Of a stretch of DNA of 5,685 nucleotides, positions 1 through 5,685 are shown one piece after another; position 1 is the first letter of the stretch, and each line of letters begins with the position of its first letter. Source of the DNA: Bacteroidales bacterium (GTDB lineage: Bacteria > Bacteroidota > Bacteroidia > Bacteroidales > VadinHA17); NCBI GenBank assembly GCA_003155705.1, contig PMEC01000153.1, positions 554-6,238 on the forward strand, read 5' to 3'. The position numbers and the translations under genes were made by a program. The notes beneath the pieces were generated by a model that worked only from the letters and a program-made list of their open reading frames with translations, was not told the DNA's origin and did not search any database.

Positions 1-2297
1 CTGATACTGAAAAATGCCACTACAATACCAATAGCAATAAATGAAAGTAAAAGTATGGCTATGAATGCAACCTGAAGTTTTTGCCTGAAGTTAAAGCTTA
101 ACAGAGTCTTAAAATCCGGCCTCTTCATAATAACAAGTAAAAGATTGGAAATCAGGAGTATGAAGGCAAACGTATAGGCAAAAGAGATTAGAATATCGAC
201 CAGTGCAATTTCCTGTCTGCTTACTACAATAGTAATATTGCCGTTTTTATAAAGTATATGTTTGAAACCCTCCCTGTTAAATATCCTGTAATCGGAATCC
301 TTGTCAACATATTCCGCATCTGTCTTATCATATGGAAAATCTCCGGTACTGACAACAAGATTGCCATTAATATATTTTGCAAAAGAATAATCTTTCAGTT
401 TTGCATATCCCTGATAGTTTTTATCGAGCAGCAGTTCTGAGTATCCCGGCTGGAATGCATCTACATCACTATTAAGTTCGATAAACAGACCATTTGTAAT
501 TTTGTCGGGCAGCTTGAAAAAAAGTCTCCCCTCGTAATAAGATCTTCCTCCCTGATTTTCAAGAAAATAGAAATCTGTTCCTGAAAGTTTATGCCCATTT
601 TTCCTGATACGTTCATTAAAAAAATCAAAGCAGCTTTCAACTGTTTTGTTTTCAGAACCTATCCCCAGGGGAGAATTATTATCGCATGTCACAATGTACA
701 ACTTAAAATTATCCCAGTATCCTCCGAAATAGGTCGCGTGCAGATATGCCCAGATTTTGTCATTCAGTTCCAGTCCGGTCAACTTTTTACTCAACATTGA
801 TTTTATTGTTGTATCTGAAGATAAAGCCGGCCATATATCCAAAAGAAGTTGCTCTGCTTCCGGATCATTTTCACTGGAATATGAAACGGCCAGAATTTTA
901 ACATTTTCAACGTTCTTTTTCTCTGACAGAATTAATAAATAATAAAGTGAAAAAAAGCCAAAGAGAACGGAAAATATTACTGTCATGTTGAATTTGCCTG
1001 ATTTTCTTCTGAATCCGTACAATATTGCAGCAACCAAAACAAGCCAGAAGAGCGCAAGAACCGGAATATTGCTAAACTTTAAAAACCAGAAAAGTACAAA
1101 AAGAAGTGAAGATGTCAGGACAGAAATAGCTATCGTCAGAGAACCAAGTTTCTGACATATTGCCACAACCTTTAGCAGGTATAATACCGGAAGCATAAGA
1201 AATAATATAACCGAGCAGAACCCGATCAGGCTGTAAACCGAAAGATTAAGGACCTTATAAGGCTCGAAGCTGATATTTGAACCTGATATAAGTTGCCGGA
1301 AAATATAATTAAATATAATTAACAATAAGATACTGATAACAAGAAGGATAGTAAGAATGAGATATTCCCTGCGATGGAGGCCACCTGAAAAATCTTTAAG
1401 TGGGAAATATCTGTAAAAAATGTCAGCGAAAACTGAAATCAGGATGCTTAAAAGAAAAAGATGTCCCAGCGAAGGGATAAAGCCATTAAGAGTAAACCGA
1501 TAGGGAGAAAAAAGTTCAGTTACCTGAAAAACCGCAGGTTTCCCGGAAACAAGAACAAGCCAATATAAGATGAAAAGAACCGGAAGACTCAATGAAACCG
1601 CGTATAAACTCTTCCCTCCGGAGCTGAAATAAGCAACCAGTTCAAGTATCAGAATCAGAAACAGAACGAATGCGATGGACCATAGAATTATAGGCACCGC
1701 AATGAAATACGATCCTTTCCTTCCCTTAGGATAAACCAGAGAGAAAAGCCATTTTCCTTCTTTATCAAGAATTTTAAACTCCGAAATACTTTTATCCAGA
1801 CTGAAACCTGTGTTTTGAGGAACGCCAAAATCTTTTACAAATCCGTTTTTTACAAGATCATTTTCAAACCCATAGTCAAATCTTAAACGCAGCAGAGCTA
1901 TTATTTTTTCATTACCAACCTTGACCATCTTGCTCATAAACCAACCATTCTGAATAAAAACAAGTGGTTTGGTGAAGAGAGAATCATCATAATTTCGCGG
2001 AACATCAAAGCTATTATCCGACCAGTGAAAAAGTTTATTATCAACATATTCCAGCAGTGTTCCCTGGTTTTCAATGACTGAGAACAAATCTTCTTTTGCA
2101 GCCGGACTTACATCCTGTCTGAGACTCTTCAGGCAGTTCTCGATTATAGTCTCCTTTTCGGAAAGTATCTTGTTGAATTTCCTGGTTCTGAGTTTAAATT
2201 CAAAATCGCTGAAATAAACCGATTCAGCTATCATAGCCAGCAGAATTGCCACGGAAGTAAACAGAACCAGGAAAAGTCTATATCGTTTATTCCTCAT
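1..2297 (-). CDS. Large multi-spanning sensor protein, probable sensor histidine kinase (N-terminal 765 residues, C-terminus outside window)
   Basis: Translating the minus strand from the ATG at 2297 gives 765 residues without a stop, running off the left edge. Hydrophobic segments lie near residues 8-26, 198-224, 231-251, 274-294, 312-333, 351-375, 385-406, 410-428, 437-457, 699-724 and 741-764. Charged loops (RRE near 309-311, FRRK near 429-432, MKRPDFK at 724-730) fit a positive-inside topology with two periplasmic domains, about 27-196 and 458-695. The second ends with AKYINGNLVVSTGDFPY (640-656), which I recall from Bacteroidota sensor histidine kinases of about 1200 residues; in those, another periplasmic segment, HAMP, HisKA and ATPase domains follow. 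None of these is visible here, so the kinase function is inferred. The start is the first Met, 17 bases after rlmH, with no clear Shine-Dalgarno sequence; the pair is probably co-transcribed. The alternative is a non-kinase membrane sensor or a transporter-like protein. Confidence 0.75.
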   Translation of the reverse strand, partial: MRNKRYRLFLVLFTSVAILLAMIAESVYFSDFEFKLRTRKFNKILSEKETIIENCLKSLRQDVSPAAKEDLFSVIENQGTLLEYVDNKLFHWSDNSFDVPRNYDDSLFTKPLVFIQNGWFMSKMVKVGNEKIIALLRLRFDYGFENDLVKNGFVKDFGVPQNTGFSLDKSISEFKILDKEGKWLFSLVYPKGRKGSYFIAVPIILWSIAFVLFLILILELVAYFSSGGKSLYAVSLSLPVLFILYWLVLVSGKPAVFQVTELFSPYRFTLNGFIPSLGHLFLLSILISVFADIFYRYFPLKDFSGGLHRREYLILTILLVISILLLIIFNYIFRQLISGSNISFEPYKVLNLSVYSLIGFCSVILFLMLPVLYLLKVVAICQKLGSLTIAISVLTSSLLFVLFWFLKFSNIPVLALFWLVLVAAILYGFRRKSGKFNMTVIFSVLFGFFSLYYLLILSEKKNVENVKILAVSYSSENDPEAEQLLLDIWPALSSDTTIKSMLSKKLTGLELNDKIWAYLHATYFGGYWDNFKLYIVTCDNNSPLGIGSENKTVESCFDFFNERIRKNGHKLSGTDFYFLENQGGRSYYEGRLFFKLPDKITNGLFIELNSDVDAFQPGYSELLLDKNYQGYAKLKDYSFAKYINGNLVVSTGDFPYDKTDAEYVDKDSDYRIFNREGFKHILYKNGNITIVVSRQEIALVDILISFAYTFAFILLISNLLLVIMKRPDFKTLLSFNFRQKLQVAFIAILLLSFIAIGIVVAFFSI
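1301..1320. repeat. Two tandem copies of a 10-base unit (AAATATAATT) inside the sensor gene
   Basis: The unit AAATATAATT occurs twice head to tail. It falls in codons 327-333 of the large sensor, within a membrane span (residues IIFNYIF). Ten is not a multiple of three, so gain or loss of one unit would shift the frame. With only two copies, the AT-rich codons of a hydrophobic segment are the simplest explanation. Confidence 0.5.
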
Positions 2298-2314
2298 TAT
2301 AAATATTTTACATC

Positions 2315-2788
2315 TTATTCATGATGATACGGATCACCCTTAATGACTGTAAGTACCCTATACAACTGTTCAGCAAACAATAATCGTACCAGCTGATGTG
2401 AAAAAGTCATTCTTGACATTGACAACTGCAGGTCAGCCCTGTTATAAATTTCAGCCGAAAAGCCATATGGTCCGCCAATAATAAAAACGACTCTCTTCCT
2501 GACCAGCATGAATATTTTTCTGATCTGTTGTGAAAATTCGATTGTGGTGAACTCCTTCCCTTTTTCATCAAGCAAGACTACATAATCGTCAGGATTCAAC
2601 AATTTGCATATTTTTTCGCCCTCTTTTAATTTTTGTTCAGCGACTGGCATATTCCTGGTGAACTTAAGATCGGGGATTGTAATTATCTCAAATCCTGTGT
2701 ATTTACGAATACGTCCCGAAAACTCATCTACTCCTTCGCTGATATATTTTTCACTGGTTTTTCCTATTTGTAACAAAACAGTTTTCAT
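2315..2788 (-). CDS. rlmH: 23S rRNA (pseudouridine1915-N3)-methyltransferase RlmH
   Basis: RlmH is a small SPOUT-class, S-adenosylmethionine-dependent methyltransferase, active as a dimer. It methylates N3 of the pseudouridine at 1915 (E. coli numbering) in helix 69 of 23S rRNA on assembled 70S ribosomes. From the ATG at 2788 the protein is 157 residues, against 155 in E. coli. Family marks are VVLLDEKGKEF (70-80), the SAM-binding loop IIGGPYGF (103-110), the C-terminal helix region MSRMTFSHQLVR (124-135) and AEQLYR (139-144), and the terminal KGDPYHHE, equivalent to HPYHRE in E. coli. The frame is open upstream to 2968, but those 60 extra residues are basic and hydrophobic, match nothing in the family, and would include the candidate promoter, so the Met at 2788 is chosen. 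It is divergent from the DUF4783-nadC unit and probably the first gene of a transcript with the large sensor. Confidence 0.96.
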   Translation of the reverse strand: MKTVLLQIGKTSEKYISEGVDEFSGRIRKYTGFEIITIPDLKFTRNMPVAEQKLKEGEKICKLLNPDDYVVLLDEKGKEFTTIEFSQQIRKIFMLVRKRVVFIIGGPYGFSAEIYNRADLQLSMSRMTFSHQLVRLLFAEQLYRVLTVIKGDPYHHE

Positions 2789-2835
2789 TTGCTCTGTGCG
2801 AATTAGGGTCGTTTTAAATATACCTCTCCTTCTTA

Positions 2836-2843
2836 CAAAAATA
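2836..2843 (-). promoter_or_regulatory. Candidate Bacteroidota -7 promoter box for rlmH
   Basis: The minus strand reads TATTTTTG, an exact fit to TAnnTTTG, the -7 element used by the primary sigma factor of Bacteroidota. Initiation would fall near 2829, leaving a leader of about 40 bases before the rlmH ATG. The -33 TTTG element is not clear: the nearest candidate is TTTC at 2870-2867, about 23 bases upstream, slightly too far. In AT-rich sequence such a box can arise by chance, so this is tentative. Confidence 0.4.
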
Positions 2844-2861
2844 GTAATAATAAATATGAAT

Positions 2862-2869
2862 TTCCGGAA
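2862..2869. repeat. Palindrome TTCCGGAA, copy 1 (core of TTTCCGGAAA)
   Basis: A perfect 10-base palindrome, TTTCCGGAAA, lies at 2861-2870, near the -33 region expected for the candidate rlmH promoter. Its 8-base core recurs at 3039-3046 in the same intergenic region. It could be an operator half of a regulator-binding pair, or chance. No regulator is recognised. Confidence 0.35.
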
Positions 2870-3017
2870 ACCTTTATTGGCTTTGTTTATTTTAGGACAG
2901 TCGAAAAAGAGATAATTTTTGGCTATTCTCCCAGGTGCAAATTTGTGCCGTCCTGTTTCAAAAGCCACGGATTCTAATTATGTAAGCGATTTCAGGCTTT
3001 TCTTTTGTTATTTTGAT

Positions 3018-3025
3018 TAAATTTG
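3018..3025 (+). promoter_or_regulatory. Candidate Bacteroidota -7 promoter box for the DUF4783-nadC-yihY unit
   Basis: TAAATTTG matches the Bacteroidota -7 consensus TAnnTTTG exactly. Initiation would fall near 3032, giving a leader of about 39 bases before the ATG at 3071. The upstream TTTG at 3004-3007 is only 10 bases from the box, too close for the usual -33 element, and the expected position near 2998 has only a T-rich run. The palindrome at 3039-3046 lies just downstream of the predicted start, where a bound repressor could block transcription. Confidence 0.45.
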
Positions 3026-3038
3026 TAGTAATTGTATT

Positions 3039-3046
3039 TTCCGGAA
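3039..3046. repeat. Palindrome TTCCGGAA, copy 2
   Basis: Same 8-base palindrome as at 2862-2869, about 177 bases away. It sits about 10 bases after the predicted transcription start of the rightward unit. CCGGAA alone is frequent in this window's genes, but I saw the full TTCCGGAA only in these two places, both intergenic. Confidence 0.35.
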
Positions 3047-3070
3047 CAGTTAATATACAAAACGATAGAC

Positions 3071-3475
3071 ATGAGAATGAGAAGTCAATTATGTGTCGCC
3101 GTTCTTCTGCTGAGTCTGATATCTTTGCAGGCACAGGATCAGACAAAGATACCGGAAGGCATATCTTTGGCTTTAAAAGCCGGAAATGCTTCTGAATTGT
3201 CAAAGTACCTAAATTCGACGGTTGAACTTCTTCTGCTCGACAAAGAAGACTTTTACAAGAAAAATGTCGCTGAAACGATCCTTAAGGACTTCTTCGCTGA
3301 ATATAAAACCAGAGATTTTGTAATCCGTCATCATGGAGGAATAAATGATGCGGAGTATGCTATTGGTAACCTGAAAACAGAGAAAGGCGAATTCCGGGTT
3401 TATTTTCTTTTGAAGAAGGTCGACCAGGAGCTCCTTATCCATAAGATTAGTATTGAAGCCGATAATGGAAAATAG
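3071..3475 (+). CDS. DUF4783 family protein, small exported protein of unknown function
   Basis: The product is 134 residues from the ATG at 3071. It begins with a signal peptide: Arg residues, then the hydrophobic core CVAVLLLSLISL (8-19), with likely cleavage after Ala21 (LQA/QDQ). The mature part has the pattern I associate with DUF4783, a family largely confined to Bacteroidota: ALKAGNASELSKYLN (34-48), VELLLLDKEDFY (51-62), VAETILKDFF (66-75), RHHGGINDAEYAIGNL (86-101) and KGEFRVYFLLKK (105-116), ending soon after. The size and alpha-beta pattern recall NTF2-like folds, but that is inference; no catalytic residues are evident. The open frame extends 13 codons upstream to 3032, but those residues would displace the signal peptide. 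A second in-frame ATG at 3077 is an equally possible start. The gene overlaps nadC by 11 bases, so the two are probably translationally coupled. The protein likely acts in the periplasm. Confidence 0.85.
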   Translation: MRMRSQLCVAVLLLSLISLQAQDQTKIPEGISLALKAGNASELSKYLNSTVELLLLDKEDFYKKNVAETILKDFFAEYKTRDFVIRHHGGINDAEYAIGNLKTEKGEFRVYFLLKKVDQELLIHKISIEADNGK

Positions 3476-4313
3476 AATTCTGCGCGAATTCATTTTAAAC
3501 TGCCTTGAGGAAGATATCGGTGAAGGGGATCATTCCTCCCTTGCCTGCATCCCTGAAAATGCATCAGGTAAGGCAAAACTCCTTATCAAAGAGAGTGGCA
3601 TACTTGCAGGCGTAAGAATTGCTGAACAGGTTTTTTCTGTTGTCGATAACCAGCTGAAAATTGAAATCTTTATTAAAGATGGAGCTAAAATTGTTCCAGG
3701 AGATGTAGCTTTTATTGTATCAGGAAACCAGCAATCCATTCTCAGATCGGAACGACTGGTTCTTAATATAATGCAGAGAATGAGTGGAATAGCAACCAGT
3801 ACCAGAGAATATGTTGATCGTATTCAAGGCCTTCATGCAAAAATTCTTGATACCAGGAAAACCACTCCCGGGATGAGGTTTGCTGATAAAGAAGCTGTAA
3901 GGATAGGAGGAGGAGAAAACCACAGGATAGGCTTATTTGATATGATAATGCTCAAGGACAATCATATAGACTACGCCGGAGGGATCAGACCTGCAATTGT
4001 GAGAACCCTGGAATACCTGAAAAGAAAGAATAAGAAGCTGAAGATTGAGATTGAAGCAAGGAACTTAAAGGATATTGAAAAAATACTTGCATGTGGTGGA
4101 ATAGATCGTATCATGCTTGATAACTTTAGCCTTGAAGGGACAAAAACTGCAGTGAAAATGATTGCCGGGCGATTTGAAACAGAATCGTCCGGTGGCATAA
4201 CCCTTGAAACGGTAAGGTCTTATGCTGAATGCGGAGTCGACTATATTTCAGTCGGAGCTTTAACACATCATATTAAAAGTCTGGACATGAGTCTTAAGGC
4301 TTCTGGAATCTGA
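3465..4313 (+). CDS. nadC: Nicotinate-nucleotide pyrophosphorylase (quinolinate phosphoribosyltransferase, carboxylating)
   Basis: NadC converts quinolinate and phosphoribosyl pyrophosphate to nicotinate mononucleotide, releasing CO2 and pyrophosphate, in cytoplasmic de novo NAD synthesis. The product is 282 residues, normal for the family. The N-terminal domain includes EEDIGEGDHSS (15-25). Active-site motifs are all present: SERLVLN (95-101, Arg97 likely reaching the partner subunit of the dimer), DTRKTTPG (129-136, Arg131 and Lys132), IGGGENHRIGLFD (147-159, His153 and Arg154), MLKDNHI (162-168, Lys164), IEIEARN (194-200), MLDN (217-220, Asp219) and the phosphate-binding ISVGALTH (261-268). 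The frame could begin at a TTG at 3453, but the ATG at 3465 gives the better N-terminus and an 11-base overlap with the DUF4783 gene. The yihY-like gene starts 3 bases after its stop. No key residue is missing, so the enzyme should be active. No nadA or nadB is in the window. Confidence 0.98.
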   Translation: MENRILREFILNCLEEDIGEGDHSSLACIPENASGKAKLLIKESGILAGVRIAEQVFSVVDNQLKIEIFIKDGAKIVPGDVAFIVSGNQQSILRSERLVLNIMQRMSGIATSTREYVDRIQGLHAKILDTRKTTPGMRFADKEAVRIGGGENHRIGLFDMIMLKDNHIDYAGGIRPAIVRTLEYLKRKNKKLKIEIEARNLKDIEKILACGGIDRIMLDNFSLEGTKTAVKMIAGRFETESSGGITLETVRSYAECGVDYISVGALTHHIKSLDMSLKASGI

Positions 4314-4316
4314 TTT

Positions 4317-5255
4317 ATGAAGAATTATATTCCCTTTCATAAAAAAGATAATATAAAGAGAATCGTGCTTCCCGGTTTTGAAGGTGCTACATTAAGTAAT
4401 GTCTTTAATTTTATTGTTCAGGGCTTTAGCAAAGGAGTGTTGGTTACAAGGGCATCATCAATTGCTTTTAACTTTCTACTCGCACTTCTGCCTGCTTCAA
4501 TCTTTCTTTTTACCCTTATCCCCTTTATCCCGATTCCCAATTTTCAGCAGGAGTTGATCAGGCTTTTTGAAAGCATAATCCCATCAAAAGCATATTCTTT
4601 TCTTGAATCGACAATAGTTGATGTTATCACCAGGAAAAGTGGCGGGCTTTTGCTCTTCATGTTCATTGCAACAGTAGTTTTTTCGACTAATGGTATTCAT
4701 GCACTTATCCATTCCTTTGTTGTTTCTGCTCATAATTTTCAATCAAGGTCATGGGTCCATCAGAGAAAAATTTCTGTTGTCTTACTTCTGATTATTATAC
4801 TGATGATTGCAACTGCAGGCTTCCTTCTTATCTATGGTAAAATAGCAATTGCACGGCTCATAGAATGGCACATCGTTAAAAGAAGCCTTAGATTTTATCT
4901 TATCAGAGTATTAAAATGGATCGTAATAATTTTGCTTTTGTTCCTGGCAATTTCATTTCTTTACTGGCTTGCACCTGCTAAAAGATCTGATTTCAGATTT
5001 ATTTCACCCGGATCTATCCTGGCTACAATTCTCTTCATCCTGACTTCCCTGGGATTTTCAGCATATGTAAATAACTTCGGACAGTATAATAAACTGTACG
5101 GGTCAATTGGTACACTGATTGTAATACTAATGTGGCTATATCTTAACTCTATAGCACTTCTTATCGGCTTTGAACTTAATATGAGTATAAAAGCTGCGAT
5201 TGCAGGCGGTTCAGATGATGGTAACCTGATCAGCTACAATGAAGATACTCATTGA
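4317..5255 (+). CDS. YihY/BrkB (UPF0761) family inner-membrane protein
   Basis: The product is 312 residues with six predicted membrane spans near 50-72, 108-131, 151-175, 199-218, 230-252 and 263-288, as expected for the YihY/BrkB family. Family signatures are the first-span region TRASSIAFNFLLALLPA (44-60), YWLAP (216-220) before the fifth span, and the C-terminal block with YGSIGTL (261-267), MWLYLNS (272-278) and LIGFELN (282-288). The function is unsettled: the name BrkB comes from a Bordetella serum-resistance locus, and the often-repeated RNase BN label for E. coli YihY was a misassignment. Transport or envelope roles have been proposed. The ATG at 4317 comes 3 bases after the nadC stop, so it is very likely in the same transcript. 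Its last 26 bases overlap the end of the convergent glutamine synthetase gene. The hydrophilic tail (SDDGNLISYNEDTH) is unremarkable. Confidence 0.93.
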   Translation: MKNYIPFHKKDNIKRIVLPGFEGATLSNVFNFIVQGFSKGVLVTRASSIAFNFLLALLPASIFLFTLIPFIPIPNFQQELIRLFESIIPSKAYSFLESTIVDVITRKSGGLLLFMFIATVVFSTNGIHALIHSFVVSAHNFQSRSWVHQRKISVVLLLIIILMIATAGFLLIYGKIAIARLIEWHIVKRSLRFYLIRVLKWIVIILLLFLAISFLYWLAPAKRSDFRFISPGSILATILFILTSLGFSAYVNNFGQYNKLYGSIGTLIVILMWLYLNSIALLIGFELNMSIKAAIAGGSDDGNLISYNEDTH

Positions 5256-5685
5256 CAAGCTTAATGATCTCATCATTTTTATTGAACAGTTTTTCGCTCA
5301 GACCTTTATCATTATATGCCTTCAGTTTTGCTGCTACATTATCAATAACACCGGCAGGAAAAACGCCATCCCTTTCAAAGAATTTTCGCTGTGAAAGAAG
5401 GCATTCTGCTGATTCCCAGCATGAAGCAGGAAGAGATTCAAGCTTTTTCCTGTAAGCTTTATCATTGTTTTTAAAAACATTATAATCAACGTAGAGCTTA
5501 CCTGCATTTTCGAGAGCATTCTCCATCTCAAGTCCGTGTTCTACAGCAATTACCAATCCGGCAAAAAGTTTATATATATCTGCCGAACCGTCCGGCGACC
5601 TAAGTTCAACAGTCTGTTTTGACGGCATATCGGGAAACTCAGTTTTGTCGGCAGGATTAGCGTCCTTTATCATGTTCATGGTTCC
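5230..5685 (-). CDS. Glutamine synthetase family protein, C-terminal 151 residues (5' part outside window)
   Basis: The minus-strand frame is open at the right edge and ends with TGA at 5232-5230. The Met codon at 5679 is internal: the frame continues upstream as Gly-Thr. The visible part carries the glutamine synthetase C-terminal signature TVELRSPDGSADIYKLFAGL (visible residues 25-44), matching the ERxPDxxANPYL region in which the Arg binds glutamate. Then come NAGKLYVDYNVF, LPASCWESAECLL and FFERDGVFPAGVID, which align with the usual C-terminal helices (compare LPGSLEEAL in type I enzymes). It ends in LVNEYLHCS. I recall this style from Bacteroidota enzymes of about 500 residues, rather than the roughly 700-residue GSIII type. 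The enzyme joins ammonia and glutamate using ATP. The N-terminal beta-grasp domain and metal sites are out of view, so activity cannot be judged. It is convergent with the yihY-like gene. Confidence 0.88.
   Translation of the reverse strand, partial: GTMNMIKDANPADKTEFPDMPSKQTVELRSPDGSADIYKLFAGLVIAVEHGLEMENALENAGKLYVDYNVFKNNDKAYRKKLESLPASCWESAECLLSQRKFFERDGVFPAGVIDNVAAKLKAYNDKGLSEKLFNKNDEIIKLVNEYLHCS
5263..5280 (+). terminator. Weak candidate terminator after the yihY-like gene
   Basis: AATGAT, loop CTC, ATCATT forms a 6-base-pair stem followed directly by a T run ending at 5280. It starts 7 bases after the yihY stop codon, where a terminator for the rightward unit would be expected. The stem has only one G-C pair, so it would be unstable, and the stretch also encodes part of the glutamine synthetase on the other strand. 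It may be coincidental. Confidence 0.25.

Larger units (their letters stand above)
2789..3070. other. Divergent intergenic region between rlmH and the DUF4783-nadC-yihY unit
   Basis: This is the only sizeable stretch without a convincing gene. Open frames cross it on both strands, but none looks like protein: one is an upstream extension of rlmH and another is antisense to the DUF4783 gene. It holds one candidate -7 box per direction and two TTCCGGAA palindromes. No tRNA, riboswitch-like fold or strong terminator hairpin was recognised. It must contain the start signals for both flanking transcripts unless transcription comes from further away. Confidence 0.7.

Noticed and set aside
258..942. 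Three short plus-strand open frames of 60-69 residues
   Set aside because: All are antisense to the long continuous minus-strand sensor frame and have no recognisable protein features.
2826..2831. A Shine-Dalgarno-like AAGGAG on the minus strand upstream of rlmH
   Set aside because: It lies nearly 40 bases from the rlmH ATG with no suitable start codon just after it, and it falls about where transcription is predicted to start.
2789..2968. A 60-residue in-frame N-terminal extension of RlmH
   Set aside because: RlmH proteins are about 155-160 residues and the 157-residue form from 2788 is complete. The extension has no family similarity that I can see and covers the candidate promoter.
2958..3203. 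An 81-residue minus-strand open frame
   Set aside because: It lies mostly antisense to the DUF4783 gene, with composition that looks like a shadow frame and no recognisable features.
3453..3464. A TTG start for nadC four codons upstream
   Set aside because: The ATG at 3465 is a stronger start and gives a normal NadC N-terminus; the four extra residues add nothing.
5677..5679. The Met codon at 5679 as the start of a 149-residue gene
   Set aside because: The frame continues to the window edge, and the sequence matches only the C-terminal part of glutamine synthetase, so this Met is internal.

Overview
The window is AT-rich bacterial chromosome, and its gene content points to the phylum Bacteroidota, probably Bacteroidales or a relative. 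The signs are a DUF4783 protein placed directly before nadC, a 157-residue RlmH, a glutamine synthetase with a Bacteroidota-style C-terminus, start codons without clear Shine-Dalgarno sequences, and intergenic boxes matching the Bacteroidota -7 consensus TAnnTTTG. No mobile element, CRISPR array, tRNA or rRNA was seen. Coding is dense, with one gene-free gap of about 280 bases.

Layout. Bases 1-2297 (minus) hold the first 765 residues of a very large multi-membrane-span protein, most likely the sensory half of a histidine kinase. The frame stays open and runs off the left edge. Seventeen bases upstream of it, on the same strand, is rlmH (2315-2788), so rlmH and the kinase look like one leftward transcript. 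A divergent intergenic region (2789-3070) carries a candidate Bacteroidota -7 box for each direction and two copies of the palindrome TTCCGGAA. Rightward from it runs a tight three-gene unit: a small exported DUF4783 protein (3071-3475), nadC (3465-4313, overlapping the previous gene by 11 bases) and a YihY/BrkB-family membrane protein (4317-5255, 3 bases after nadC). At the right edge, a minus-strand glutamine synthetase C-terminus (5230-5685, 5' part missing) meets the YihY gene tail to tail with a 26-base overlap.

How the genes relate. RlmH modifies 23S rRNA and NadC makes nicotinate mononucleotide for NAD synthesis; both are housekeeping functions. The YihY-like protein, the DUF4783 protein and the large sensor are envelope-associated and have no assigned substrate or signal. 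The tight spacing suggests that DUF4783, NadC and YihY are co-expressed, but the sequence does not show a shared pathway. I see no clear new biological system here. The points most worth a second look are the unusual sensor architecture, the overlap of DUF4783 with nadC, and the paired palindromes in the divergent promoter region.
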